Positions 9,351 to 21,319 of a stretch of DNA of 64,000 nt are shown here, one piece after another (the first letter of the stretch is position 1; each line of letters opens with the position of its first letter). The notes beneath the pieces were generated by a model, which saw only the letters and a program-made list of their open reading frames with translations, was not told where the DNA came from and searched no databases. The translations under genes were made by a program, and so were the position numbers. This DNA is from Collybia mongolica. Taxonomy: Eukaryota > Basidiomycota > Agaricomycetes > Agaricales > Clitocybaceae. Where the stretch lies: the NCBI GenBank assembly GCA_013420905.1, contig JAAXNY010000001.1, positions 6,200,001 through 6,264,000 of the forward strand. Reading direction: 5' to 3'.

Positions 9351-12300
9351 AGCGGCGGACTGAATCGACGTCAGTACCTGCCGAAATCTTTTCAGTAACA
9401 CTATCACCTGTAATACTAGGAGAAATGAATCGACAATCGTTATCTATTCCAATTACGGTGATTGAAGAACAGAAAAACGTCGAAACCCAAGCAATCGGAT
9501 TAATCGATTGTGGAGCTGGAGGAATTTTCATTGACAAAGCATTTGTCGAAGAAAACGGGATAAAGACAACCCCATTAAGGAAATCATACTCGGTTAGAAA
9601 TGTAGACGGCACAAAGAACCAATCAGGAAACATCACTGATTGTGTATGGACCAAAATCCGAATCGGAGACGAAGAAATCCGAATCCGACTACTCGTCAGC
9701 GGACTAGGAAAAGAAAATATCATTTTAGGATTACCATGGTTAAAACGGCACAACCCCAAAATTGATTGGGAGAAAGGAACACTCGACTTCGGATCAAGCA
9801 TCAAGAAAGGAGTTCTTTCGGAAGCAATCCGAAGAAACCTGGAAATCCGACAAATGAAATTAACACGGCAATACCCCAAGGCAACGGCAATAGAAATACA
9901 GGAAGAATACCCGGAAGAAATCCCAAGGAATCAACCCCTTGAAGATTGGCAACCGATTCTTCTAGAAATCAACGAAGAAGATGATGAACCTGAAATCAAT
10001 CTACTCAGGACATACATCGACTCAGAAGATGACGAAGAAGAATCCATTTGGATACAGGCAAAAACATCAATATCACAGGAATTAGAACATAAGGCAGAAA
10101 TCGAAGACCAGAAACCAAAGAAGACGTTACCAAAATTCTATCGAGAATACGCGTCATTATTTGACAAAACAAATTCGGAAAGGATGCCAACACGACGATC
10201 ATGGGACCATGCAATAGATCTTAAACCTGATTTTATCCCAAAAAGATTGTAAGATTTACCCCATCAGCCCGGCGGAACAAGGAAAACTGGACGAATTTAT
10301 TGATGAAAACATGCGAAAAGGATACATTCGACCGTCAAAATCCCCACAAGCATCACCTTTCTTCTTCGTATCGAAGAAAGACTCGACAAAACTTCGGCCA
10401 ACCCAAGATTATAGAAGACTAAACGAAGGAACTATAAAGAACGCATACCCTTTGCCACTTGTAGGGGAGCTTCTTGATAAACTTAAAGGGGCAAAATACT
10501 TCACAAAGTTGGATTTATGATGGGGATATAATAACGTCCGGATCAAGGAAGGCGATGAATGGAAAGCGGCATTTAAAACAAACAGAGGATTATTCGAACC
10601 CCTTGTTATGTTTTTCGGTCTATGCAATTCGCCGGCAACGTTCCAAAATATGATGAATGATATCTACGCAATCGAGATTGATGAAGGATGGATTTTGATT
10701 TATATGGACAACATCCTTATTTCCTCCGACAACATCGATGATTTGCGAAGAAAAACCCTTAAAGTCTTGGACAAATTGAAGGAAAACGATTTGTATCTGA
10801 ACTTGGACAAATGCGTATTCGAAGCCACGGAACTCGAATATCTCGGACTAGTCATCAGAGAAAACGAGATAGGTATGGAACCGACTAAATTGGCAGGAAT
10901 CGCAGATTGGCCAGCACCAACAACAGTAAAACAAGTCCGATCATTCCTTAAATTCGCAAACTTCTATCAAAAATTCATTGGACATTACGCCGAACTTAGC
11001 AGACCATTAACGAATTTGACAAGAAAAGACGTCGAATGGAAATGGACACAAGAGTGTCAAGAAGCATTCGATGGTCTGAAACAGAAATTCTTGAAGTCAC
11101 CCGTCCTTATGATGCCAGACAAAAGGAAACCATTTCACATCGAATCAGATGCTTCGAAATGGGCTACAGGCGCGGTATTACGACAACAAAACGATAATGG
11201 AGAATGGCACCCATGTGGATATATTTCACATTCATTCACAGAAACCGAACGAAATTACGAGATCTATGATAGAGAATTATTAGGCATCATACGAGCTTTG
11301 AAGACATGGAGACACTACCTCGAAGGATCACAATTCCCAACAGTAATTCTATCCGATCACAAAAACTTAACGTATTTCCGAACGGCACAAAAATTGAACC
11401 GACGACAGGCAGGATGGAGCCTTTTCTTATCACAATTCGATCTCAAACTTGTGCATACACCGGGAACACGGATGATACAATCCGATGCCTTATCAAGAAG
11501 ATCAGACTACGTCAATACGGAAGACACAGATAACGAAGATCGGATTTTATTGCCAGATGACATTTTCATCAAAATGATTGATATAGGATTACAAGAAGAC
11601 CTGAAGAAATCAGTTGAAGAAGATGATTTGTTCGCAAAATCAATCGAAGCATTAAAGGAAACAGGGACACCACCGATTAAATCAAACTTATCAGATTGGA
11701 AATTTGAAGACGGACTTCTGTTTTTCAAGAACAGATGTTATGTAGGACCGGATGCAAAATTACGGAAGGAAATAGTGCGAAGATATCACGACACGAAACC
11801 AGGAGGACACCCAGGCCAATACAAGACACAGGAATTGATCAGTCGAGAATACTGGTGGCCAGGTATGGGAGTGTTTATAAAAAATTATGTTGACGGTTGC
11901 GCCACATGTCAACAAATGAAAGTCAACACACACCCAACAAAACCCGGGTTAATACCGATTGCAACAAACGGAGAACTGAGACCATTCTCATTTGTCACAG
12001 CCGATTTCATCACAGACCTGCCAGAAAACGATGGGAAAGATAGCCTCATGGTCGTGGTAGATCATGGCCTTACGAAGGGGGTAATTTCTATCCCTTGCAC
12101 CAAAACGATCGATGCTTTAGGAACGGCGAATCTTTATCTGGAACATGTTTACAAAAGATTTGGACTACCCGACACTTTTCTATCGGATCGAGGCCCTCAA
12201 TTCGCAGCAAAAGTTTTCAAAGAACTAGGAAAACTCCTTGGAATCAAACTCGTAATGAGCACGGCATATCATCCACAGACAGATGGAGAAACAGAGAGAT

Positions 12301-13031
12301 TAAACCAAGAGCTCGAAATCTACTTCCGCATGTTCTGTCAGAACAACCCGGCAATATGGAAAGAACTTAACTCAATTGCAGAATTCGCGCATAATCAAAA
12401 AAATCATTCCACTACAAAGAAATCTCCATTCTTCCTAATGATGGGATACGAACCCCAAGCAATTCCATCAGCATTCCAGAAGACAAATGTTCCGAGTGTA
12501 GAACAACGAATGATTGAGCTTAACAAAGCCCGAGAAGAAGCTATGGCCGCACACGAATTAGCGAGAAGAAAAGTCGCAGAAAGGACAACATGAGGTTTCA
12601 CTCCATTCAAACAAGGAGAATACGTTTGGTTAGAAGGAACAAATCTTCGAATTCCTTACCCATCAAAGAAATTAGCACCAAAAAGAGAAGGACCCTTCAA
12701 AATCCGAGAAGTCCTCGGACCAGTGACATACAGACTAGAACTTCCATCACAATGGAAGATTCATCCCGTGTTTCATGCATCACTCCTCACACCATACAAA
12801 GAAACCAATACCCACGGACCAAACTTCTTAGAACCACCACCGGATCTTATAAATCAAGAAGAAGAATACGAAGTGGAAGGGATTATTAATCACCGACAAC
12901 GAGGCCGAGGCTTCCAATACCTCGTGAAATGGAAAGATTACTCATCCGCGCACAACACATGGGAACCTGAAAGTCACTTAAAAAGGGCTCGAACGATCCT
13001 TCAATCCTATCAGAAGCTACATCGCCTCTAA
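9344..13031 (+). pseudogene. pol: Pol polyprotein of the inner gypsy element, multiply broken
   Basis: The order is protease (IGLIDCGAGG), RT, RNase H, integrase with zinc region and core, and a C-terminal chromodomain (about 12857-13031, with FQYLVKWKDYSSAHNTWEPE). The lesions are: one extra A in a run at 10240-10244, shifting the frame; TGA at 10518-10520 where the outer copy has CGA; RT motif YMDD changed to YMDN at 10710; and TGA at 12591-12593 where the outer copy has CGA. The last three are transitions in CpG context. After the frame change the rest, through the chromodomain, stays in one frame. The copy cannot make active RT. Confidence 0.92.
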
Positions 13032-13083
13032 ACAGACTATCATCTCTCATCGCTCTCAACAAATTTCAAAGCTCATACAAACA

Positions 13084-14097
13084 ATGTCTTCCCCCATCAC
13101 CAACAACCTTTACATTGCCACCGCCACCCCTCTTAACACTCCTTCCGACACTCCTGTCGTCAACATTGGATCCCAAGAACGTCTCGAGATAGCTACGAGA
13201 ATTATACGCAGTCAAAAATTCTTATCATGGTTCATGAACGAAGAACACCGTGAAAGAATGATCCAAGCGTTTAATCAACCACCGTATAACCAACTCATCG
13301 AATTAGTTGGGAAATATTTAGAGATTAGGGATATGTTGTACACTCAAACTGCGGATATCAGCCGAGCACTAGACCAGGTCACTGACGAGCTGACGAACAC
13401 ACAAGAATTCCGAATTCTAGAAGACTTAATTCCCTTGCTACAAGACGGAATTCGATTACCTACGTCCACGCCGTCGACACCTACGGAATCGACTACAGAT
13501 ATCACGACAAGTGACAAAGAAACACAAACATCCCCTCCGATAACACCAACACCTTCAGCGCCCAACTCTCCTATTTATGAACCCGCACCATTACCAATTC
13601 CGCCTTTTCGCGAACCATCTCCTCCATCCTCGCAACATTCCACCCCTGATCCAAATGACATGGTTCAAAACAAGGAAGTATTTAAATATCTAGAAGGACG
13701 AAAAGGTACAAAATCGGTCATAAAGAAGAAGAAAACCCTCAAACCAATCAAATACACGATGAACGCTCTCAATCACGTTGGAAGTCGAGAGAAACCAATC
13801 GACCTCACGCAAGTAGAACGAGCAATCATTTATAAAAACGTGTTATGCTCTCGATGCCTTAACTTCGGACACTCATCAATACACTGCGAAAAACAATATT
13901 GTCCGATATGTTACAAACCGGCTCCAGGACATCGAAGAGACCAATGTCCGGAAAGACCAATAACTAGGATGGCAGGGTATCACCGAAGCTGGCGACGGGT
14001 TGGGGATGAATATGAAGATGTAGATGACGGAATTGACGACCCCTTTGACTTCCCAGAAGCCATTGCCAACATGTCGGGAGAGCCAATTGATTTCTAA
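13084..14097 (+). CDS. Extra ORF after pol in the inner gypsy: CCHC zinc-knuckle protein
   Basis: This intact 337-residue homologue of the ORF at 2808-3812 starts 52 bases after the pol stop and ends shortly before the polypurine tract. It keeps the conserved helical N-terminal region (QKFLSWFMNEEHRERM), a Ser/Thr/Pro linker, a KKKK basic patch and two knuckles (CSRCLNFGHSSIHC with C-x2-C-x4-H-x4-C spacing, then CPICYKPAPGHRRDQC with C-x2-C-x6-H-x4-C spacing). The acidic tail (DEYEDVDDGIDD) is kept too. This frame stays open although pol in the same element has four lesions. I see no membrane segment. Possible roles are an accessory nucleocapsid, RNA chaperone or silencing suppressor, all inference. 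Confidence 0.82.
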   Translation: MSSPITNNLYIATATPLNTPSDTPVVNIGSQERLEIATRIIRSQKFLSWFMNEEHRERMIQAFNQPPYNQLIELVGKYLEIRDMLYTQTADISRALDQVTDELTNTQEFRILEDLIPLLQDGIRLPTSTPSTPTESTTDITTSDKETQTSPPITPTPSAPNSPIYEPAPLPIPPFREPSPPSSQHSTPDPNDMVQNKEVFKYLEGRKGTKSVIKKKKTLKPIKYTMNALNHVGSREKPIDLTQVERAIIYKNVLCSRCLNFGHSSIHCEKQYCPICYKPAPGHRRDQCPERPITRMAGYHRSWRRVGDEYEDVDDGIDDPFDFPEAIANMSGEPIDF

Positions 14098-14110
14098 AGC
14101 TGGGACGCTT

Positions 14111-14130
14111 TAGAGATAGAAGAGGGGTAA
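14111..14130 (+). other. Polypurine tract of the inner element
   Basis: TAGAGATAGAAGAGGGGTAA lies immediately before the 3' LTR, the position of the plus-strand primer. Confidence 0.72.
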
Positions 14131-14594
14131 TGTTACAAATTCCTCTACTTGTCCGGCATATCACTTCTTTTCCCTTTTCTTTTACTATCAGACGCTTATT
14201 GACCTTATCTTTGACATCCCCATATGCATTCTCTTTCCCATAGTTACTAAGCTTCCTTACTCATCTTCTCAGATAGCTTACTAACTCTTATCTATAACAA
14301 ATAGCGTAAACAACGCTTATCAAACTACTACGTATATATAGGGATACTTTAGTTAGTTAGCTCTTTAGCTTGACCTAGCTGAATCCACCGTATTCATCTA
14401 TTCTCTTGACGCGAACTCGATCCTATCCGCCTTACGAAGGGGGTAGTGCATCTCTAATCAGATAAACTCGATAACCTGACTTTAGCCCTATTGAGGGAGT
14501 CAATAGACGTTGGACTTACAGAAGTCAACGGTCTAAGAACGAACGAACGACTCAGCATATTGATCTAGAGGATAAGGCCTAAACAGCCGTAACA
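14131..14594 (+). repeat. 3' LTR of the inner element
   Basis: This 464-bp copy matches 7664-8127 apart from three bases. GGTTC follows directly at 14595. Confidence 0.93.
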
Positions 14595-15637
14595 GGTTCT
14601 TCTTTCCGTTGGGTTTGAGGAATTGATCCTCCTGCTTTGTGATCTGATGCTCGATGTCCATATTTGTGGCATTCGAAGCATAATCCTCGTTTCATATGCT
14701 CGTCTCTTTCTTGGATAGTTAATCGATCGATATCCATTGCATTTGGATCTCGACTGTTGTTTGGGACGTATTTGGGATTGTTTCGCTGGAAATTGTACTT
14801 TTTTCCGTTGTTTCCTCCCGTGGTTTTTCCTGTATTTCCTTTGATGCGTGCTACAATCAATTTTGCATGTCTGTACTGAGTATCGAATATGGATGCCTTT
14901 TCATACCAACCCTTGATGGTGGTCGGTGGGTTGTCCATTGTTAAAATCTTCTGCATCAGGGAAGGAGGTATTCCTTCCATGAAATATTCAACGAGTGCTT
15001 CGCTTTCGGTAATCTTGCTTTCTGATGCGGCTGATTTGAATTCCGCGATATAATCGTCTGCCGTCATGTTTCCTGTCATGCGCAGCGTCTTTAAAGTCTG
15101 TCTGGCGTCTCCTGCCTCGTCTGGAGTAGAGAACGCTTCTTCAACTGTTGTCATGAATGTTGTAAAGGTTCCTGGATGGTCACTGTTTTCTCCATACCAG
15201 GACTTTTTCCATGGTCCTGCTGTTCCTCCCTTCATGTACGAAAGTACGTAGAGGATCTTCTTCCAGTCTGTATCATAAATTCTGTCGTTTGCCTGCAAAT
15301 ACATTTTGCAATCAAGGACGAAGTCTTTTGTCATTCTTCGATTTCCATCGAAGATGTTCGGTGAGCTAAGTTTAATCTCAGTGGGTCTTCGCTCGTCTGC
15401 CATTTCTACGTCTGAGTCTGGCGGTATCGGGGAGTTTGGTGATTCTGGTTTCGGTGGTTTCTCTGGTTCCTTGCCTTTGGAACTTTCTGCCTTTGGTTTC
15501 GGCGTGGTGGGCGTTTCTACTGTTTGTGTGACTACTAAGAGTCTTGGTTGTTCTTCTGCGTCTTGAAAGTCTTCGCTGCTAGTAACGCTTTGTCTGCTGC
15601 TACTTCTGCTGCTTTCGCTGCTGCTTGCAGGTTTCAA
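14595..15637 (-). pseudogene. gag: 5' part of outer gag, interrupted by the inner element
   Basis: It is colinear with the inner gag: acidic Ser/Pro N-terminus, capsid-like domain and zinc knuckle CFECHKYGHRASDH with His as the last ligand. The frame runs into the inner LTR. Removing the inner element joins it to 7544-7663. As in the inner copy, the N-terminus has no ATG (the frame begins at TTG, 15637). Confidence 0.85.
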
Positions 15638-15690
15638 TCCGTATCGTGGTGCCGTTGCGTCTGAACCTTAATAGGTTGACGGTTCTGATC

Positions 15691-15700
15691 AGCTTGACCT
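15691..15700 (-). promoter_or_regulatory. Self-priming-type primer site of the outer element
   Basis: On the minus strand AGGTCAAGCT starts two bases after the 5' LTR (15703). It is complementary to AGCTTGACCT inside that LTR (plus 15920-15929), just downstream of a TATA-like run near 15956-15963. This is the same design as in the inner element. Confidence 0.6.
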
Positions 15701-15702
15701 TT

Positions 15703-16178
15703 TGTTACGGCTGTTTAGGCCTTATCCTCTAAGTCAATCTGATGTATCGTTCGTTCGTTCTTAGACCGTTGACTTCAGTAAGTCCAACGTCTATTGACTC
15801 CCTCAGTAGGGCTAAAGTCAAGTTATCGAGTTATCTGATCAAAGATGCACTACCCCCTTCGTAAGGCGGATAGGATCGAGTTCGCGTCAAGAAGATAGAT
15901 GAATAAGGTGAATTCAGCTAGGTCAAGCTAAAGAACTAGCTAAGCTAAACTACCCGTATATATACATAGTAGTCCGATAAGCGTTGTTTACGCTATTCGT
16001 TATAGATAAGAATGAGTAAGCTTTCAAAGAGAATGAGTAAGAAAGCTGAGTAAGTATGGGAAAGGAAATGCATATGGGGATGTTAAAAGATAAGGTCAAT
16101 AAGCGTCTGGTAATCAATAGTAAGTAAGAAAAGAAGGAAAAGAAGTGATAGGTTGAACGGATAAGGGAATTTGTAACA
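15703..16178 (-). repeat. 5' LTR of the outer element
   Basis: This 476-bp partner of 2299-2774 is followed by AAACG at 16179-16183, which completes the target duplication. Confidence 0.93.
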
Positions 16179-19100
16179 AAACGCTGGCATTTGATTGGTA
16201 TTGCCAAGAGTGCCAAAATCTTGAAGGACGAGCACTGTGTAGTACAGATCAGAATAAGTGTCAAGCTTATTTGGTAAGGACTCACTTGACTGAACTAATG
16301 TGTTTTGTGACAGTTCCCGCTCTGGAGCTAGATGTGCAACAACGTTATCAAAGGGTACATTGGAGTTTCGCAAGGCATCCGAAACCACCCGTCGAGTATG
16401 CACGATGAGATCATCAAAAGATGTTCTCTCGTCCATAACGAGGCGTATCGCATGAGTATTGACGAAAAACCCCACCAAGTCTTCGAGATCTGGATGGGGC
16501 CTATTCGCATTGGCCATCGCGATAGAACCATCTTCGTCGCCAGTGGCACAATAGATGGCTGCACGGAACACAGCGAGTAGGACAACATAAAGCGTTGTTT
16601 TGTGTTTTGAGGTGAGCTTACGTAAAGCCAAAACTACTTCTGGGTTGATATTGAATGGAATTTCACCAGCATTTTCACTGAGTTTTTCCGGATGTCTGAA
16701 ATCCGTGAAAAGTCCTAATGGCTTAGAGCCCATAAGGTGAGTACACCAATAATCCAACTGAGATCAGAAATTGATGAGTCAATTGGCCTGCCATGTAGAG
16801 TAGTCTCGATAACGTATTGGGAGCTGGGGGAGTAGGGGCTGTGCTTGGTGGCAGAAGCTGTTGTACAGTATTGCCAGCTCCCATTTGAAAATTGCTGCAG
16901 ACCAACCATTGGTAGCAATGTGGTGGATTATCACCGAAACATAGTATATCTTTGGATTGTCGGTGCGTACGATGCAACATCGAATGGGCACCTCGGTCTC
17001 TAGTCATCAGTAAGATGACAAATTTCTTGTTCGCTTTTCGGCACTTTCCGGCACTTTTCAGCTTGACGACAAGTCTGCAAGTTTCCTCTGAAAGTTTTTC
17101 CTATGTGTGGCATCACAATACAGCTCCAATACCCAAACTAGGTTTGTAGTTAGTTTTCAGGAATGTATTGAGTATGAAGTTCACCTGTAAGTTGATCCTA
17201 CATATCAAAAGTCAGCCCATAGTTCCGAATTATGTTGTCACCATCTGTGATGGTGACGGCAATGGTATGTAAACACAGCGCATGTTCTGTGCTCGGAAAC
17301 ATGTAGGTGAAGGCTGTGGGGATATCCTGAGACCAGTCAACATGTTGTTAAGCACACTACTGGAGAAGCAATAAATTTCAAACAAATTTGCATTGAGAAC
17401 TTGTCGAAATTCAGACATAGCTTTTCAGCTGTTTGTTTGCACACTTTTCGGACTTGTACAAGCACGAAAAGAAATTTCTATAAACACTGATGTAGGTTGA
17501 AATGTTTTCTGTGTTCATTGGCAAGGACCCGGAAGATGGTTTTCTGATCGTCCATGTGGGCTGAAATGACTTGGGTCTCAACAGTAAGGTCCAGCAGGAC
17601 GTGCTGCATAAGCACAGCCTCCCGCAGGTGGTATGTAGTGCGCAACGCCTCGTGTCGATTGACAAGGTATTTTAAAGCTTGTTGGAATGCTTCTATATCT
17701 AAGTGCCCAAGCGCTTTATATTGGAACCCCATATTGTAGCGTGCCAATCCAGGATTCATCTGTTCCTCCACCCATAGCCTCCTTTGTGCATCTGAGGCAG
17801 GCACAATTGTCCTCTCGTCAGGAAGGCGAGGGATGAGAATACCGGGGCTAGCAGCGTTCTTTTCGTTGTCGACCAAAATAGCAACTCCAGAGATGGTGGG
17901 ATTATCGAAAATAGCCATAATCGGCAATGTGATGCTAAGTTTCTGCCGGATACGGTGGATGATACGCGTCGCCAGCAATGAGTCACCCCCCAGATAGAAC
18001 AGGTTCTCAGTGACACTCATGCTATTTGCATGGGTTCCAAGAACTTCTAAGCAAATTTCTTGGATGACTTTGTCTGTGTCAGTCCTGTAAAATAAGCTTA
18101 TTTCAGTGTTACGCTACGCGAGTGGATAGAGATACACACCTTGCTGGTACATGTCCTGCAGGAGCTTCTTCTGGTAACTGAGCCATCATGTAATCCAAGT
18201 CTGCCAGGAGCTTTCTATCAAGCTTTCCGGTGTTGCTTAGGGGAAAGCCTTGAATTCGAATTATACGTGTAGGAACCATATAGGGCAGCAACTCTCTACT
18301 TGCTTCGAGGCGTACATTGTCCAACGTAACTGACTCCTTACTAGAATTGGAGCCGGGATGGAGTTGGACATAAGCTACAAGCATACTACCAGAGTTTCCA
18401 TTGACAACAACGACTGCAGTAGCCTGGACTGCTGGATGCTTGTTGAGTACTGCCTCGACCTCGCCCGTTTCAATCCTTTGTCCTTGAAGCTTGAACTGAC
18501 CATCGTTGCGTCCAACATGCTGTATAACACCGTCGAGGGTCCAGTAGCCTAGATCCCCCGTGTGGTAGAGCCTGTCTCCAATCGGATGTCCATTAGGCAG
18601 CTCAACAAATCGCTGAACCGTTAAGTCTGGCCGAGCAAGATAACCACGAGCAAGGTGGACGTCACTCAGGACGATCTCACCCAAAACCCCAGGTGGGACA
18701 GGATGAAGTGAGGGATCGACGATGTATGCAGAAGTATTTGGTATCGCTCGACCAATTGGAATCCGGCTAAGATTTTGTTCGTCGTAGGCAGAAGGGATAT
18801 CATGATATATGCTTCTGACTGTTGCTTCTGTCGGACCGTAACTATTGGACATTTCCAAGTTGGGTAGACGTTGGCGACATTTGCGAACCTTGGTCAGCTC
18901 TAAAGATTCTCCACCCAACATAAGGTGCTTTAACGATGTTTGTTGAAGCCAATCGCTCCCCCCTTCAAGAAGGGCTGAGAATATTGAAGGCGTCATTGAA
19001 ACTCTCTGCACAGCTAGTATTCAGAAGGGGGATGTGAGCTGCGTTGTTGTGGGAGCAACGTAATAGCAACCCACCACTATGAATAATAAAATCCCGATAC

Positions 19101-20550
19101 CCATCTGCGTCAAACACTCCATTATCTGGCAGAACATGCAACTCTGATCCATTGATCAGCGTTGAGAAGATCTGGTAGCCGGAAGGGTCAAACCCCACGC
19201 CGGCTGTCAGCCCATTCCTAAACTTGCCAGGCCATTTCGTCGTCTCTGGAATACATATATTCACCATGCCCCTATGCTCTAACATGACTCCTTTCGGAGC
19301 TCCTGTTGATCCACTGGTGAACAGAACGTTGCACAAATTTCGGCTTCCCACTGTCGGAAGGGGTATAACCGGTGTAGACCTGATGATATTGCAGTTGGGT
19401 GAGAGGGAAACGCACACTGGAACAAAGGTGTTCAAGGGGCATTCAGATTCGGCAAGAATTATGGGGCAATTCGTGCTCTGTAGCATGAATTTTAGTCTCT
19501 CGAACGGGAATGTCTTGTCCAATGGCATGTAAGCCAACCCTGCCTTCAGGCATCCAAGATAGGCTATTGTAAGCAATGCGGAGCGACCCATATACTATAT
19601 CTTGAGTGTCAGGCAAAGCTTTTAGAGGGACAAAGAAAAACTTACAACTCCGACTATTCTTTCTTCTCCAAGATTCTTAGCATGCAACCATGATGCCAAA
19701 CGGTCAGTCATTTCTTCCAATTCATCATAGGAAATCGACCAAAGCCCATCAATAATTGCCAACACAGGCCCTTTGCGCTTTGCAGTCTCCCGAAATCTGG
19801 CCCCAATAGAACATTCAATGAATACGGACCCATGGTTTTCCTGATGGTTCCAGGCAGCCAACCTCCGAAGGTTGCTGTCTGTTGTGATGTTCAGAGTTGA
19901 TAAGGTCGTGTGTGGATTTATGGATGTGGTATTTAGGATACGGTCAAACACATCGACGAAGGCCTCAATAGTTCGTTGTTGAAAGAGGCTGGTATGATAG
20001 GCAACACGGATGTGCAAGTGTTGCTTATCAGCCAAAACGAGCAGAACGAGTTCTGGATGCTCTGCCCCAGTCAGCAAAACCAGGCAATCAATGCTTGCAT
20101 CTTCGACGCTGGCATGCTCGCATTGCTGTAGTATTAATTCTAACCAACTGGTGAGTGTCCCATACGAGTGCCAGAGAAAGATATCATACCTATATATTGT
20201 GCAGCAGACACCGACTCTCATGGACGTGTCCCGTTTCGAGGGGATATCGCAGACTTGGCACTGGCGAGTAGCTCTCCAAAGGTGGTATTTTCTTTGACAA
20301 CCAGATGGGCCAGATGCAGGAGTTCGCCGTCCAACGATAACAATTTGAATCCAATGGTACCATCGCCTTCTCCTGTCACTCGATAAAGCATGGTGAAAAA
20401 GTGAGCTAGTATTAGAGCGTCAACCGAGGATTGATAAAGCTTTGAATGATTATCTGAATGATGGTTCAGAGTATAACAAAGATGCTCAGTCTTAGATGAT
20501 GTCTGCCGGGCGTGCGTAAAATCGGAGGGTATTCTCAGTGCAAGAGTCAT
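16179..20550 (-). pseudogene. NRPS remnant: partial C, A1, PCP, first part of C2
   Basis: Read from 20550 leftward, the first Met opens only the C-terminal half of a condensation-like domain (about 20550-19950). Then comes an adenylation domain with LFTSGSTGAPKGV (about 19300), FDPSGYQIF (about 19180), NSYGPTEAT (about 18830), YHTGDLGYW (about 18560) and NTGKLDRK (about 18225). A carrier domain with LGGDSL (about 17985) and a second condensation domain follow. The second C has RHEALRTTYH and an HHIATNGWS motif (about 16900-16925), with Asn where HHxxxDG has Asp. It ends at the outer LTR. Some breaks may be introns (about 19600, 17450, 18080), but the region 17160-17480 is stop-rich, so I call it decayed. 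It forms one gene with 1-2298. Confidence 0.85.
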
Positions 20551-20956
20551 TGTAAAACAATGTTGAGAGATTGGAGTTCGTTTTTCTTTGTTTGCAATGC
20601 AGCTGATGTTCGTCAGTGCTGGGTATTTAAGCTGAACGAGCCGCTTAATTATTTTGTTTTAGAAATTTGACCATGCCACGTCCACAAATATTGCTCCAAT
20701 ACCTATTTTTGGCTTGCAGTCCGCGAATGCTGTGGATGTTCGCACGACATCACGCTATGGTGTTTGATGAAAGTTTTGTATGCGCCATGCGGAGCTATGT
20801 TAAAAGGCCAGTCAGTTATGAGATTTGCGTGAGGATCGAACAAAGGGTATATGGTTCTAAAATTATGCTAAATAGTGTTTGATGCCCGCATCCAACACAC
20901 AAAAGTGCAAGCCTTAGGCCTTGTTGATTCCCATAGTAAATGAAACCAGACTTACC
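20551..20956. other. Intergenic, upstream of the NRPS remnant
   Basis: I see no gene here. It would hold the promoter of the NRPS remnant (minus strand) and ends at the TA where the Tc1 element inserted (20957-20958). Confidence 0.5.
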
Positions 20957-20958
20957 TA

Positions 20959-21170
20959 CAGTGGCTCAAAAAACTGCCCCAATGTTTGTACATTTTTGAA
21001 AGATCAATATGGTATGAAGTGCTGACATAAGCAGGGGACCTGGGGTAATTATGTAAGATACTATGACATCGTGGCTTTCCAATGGACCCTGGATCATGTG
21101 ATTTGGATCAATATCCATTAAGCTATAAGCCAAACAAAATGGTTACTTATTGGGGCAGTTTTTTGACCCT
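20959..21170 (+). repeat. Left terminal inverted repeat of Tc1 copy A
   Basis: The core TCAAAAAACTGCCCCAAT occurs near the outer end (20966-20983) and again, inverted, at the inner end (21149-21166). The right arm is 22355-22566. Each arm thus holds two candidate transposase sites facing each other. Confidence 0.85.
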
Positions 21171-21319
21171 TATCTTATTTTCCATTATTCTGGCATTTAT
21201 GATCCAATGCAAGAACATTATGGACTGTGGGAAGAATAAACAATGTCATGTGACTTTATTTGTATCAATTTGACATGTTGGAATTGGTTCAATCATCTTC
21301 TTGACCTCTTACCACCATC

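Larger units (their letters stand above)
7664..14594 (+). mobile_element. Inner Ty3/gypsy chromovirus nested in the outer gag
   Basis: This is a complete 6931-bp element with 464-bp LTRs (7664-8127 and 14131-14594), TGTTAC...GTAACA ends and target duplication GGTTC. The order is 5' LTR, primer site, gag, frameshift site, pol with chromodomain, extra CCHC ORF, polypurine tract and 3' LTR. Three LTR-LTR differences were found (7855/14322, 7923/14390, 7944/14411), two of them CpG transitions, so it is young. Pol carries an RT active-site change, two TGA codons and a 1-base insertion, so it is not autonomous. It is a sister subfamily of the outer element. Confidence 0.94.
2299..16178 (-). mobile_element. 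Outer Ty3/gypsy chromovirus, split by a second element
   Basis: The element has 476-bp LTRs (2299-2774 and 15703-16178) with TGTTAC...GTAACA ends and a 5-bp target duplication. In minus-strand order it carries the 5' LTR, primer site, gag, pol (protease, RT, RNase H, integrase, chromodomain), an extra CCHC ORF, a polypurine tract and the 3' LTR. Without the nested inner element and one GGTTC it would be about 6.94 kb. I saw only two LTR-LTR differences (T2456/C15860 and A2552/G15956), both transitions in CpG context, so the insertion is recent. It is now dead for at least two reasons: gag is split by the inner element, and pol has a TGA before its chromodomain. Confidence 0.93.

Noticed and set aside
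13084..14097. Calling the extra gypsy ORF an envelope gene
   Set aside because: It sits in the env position but has no signal peptide, membrane helix or glycoprotein features, and it carries Cys/His knuckles.
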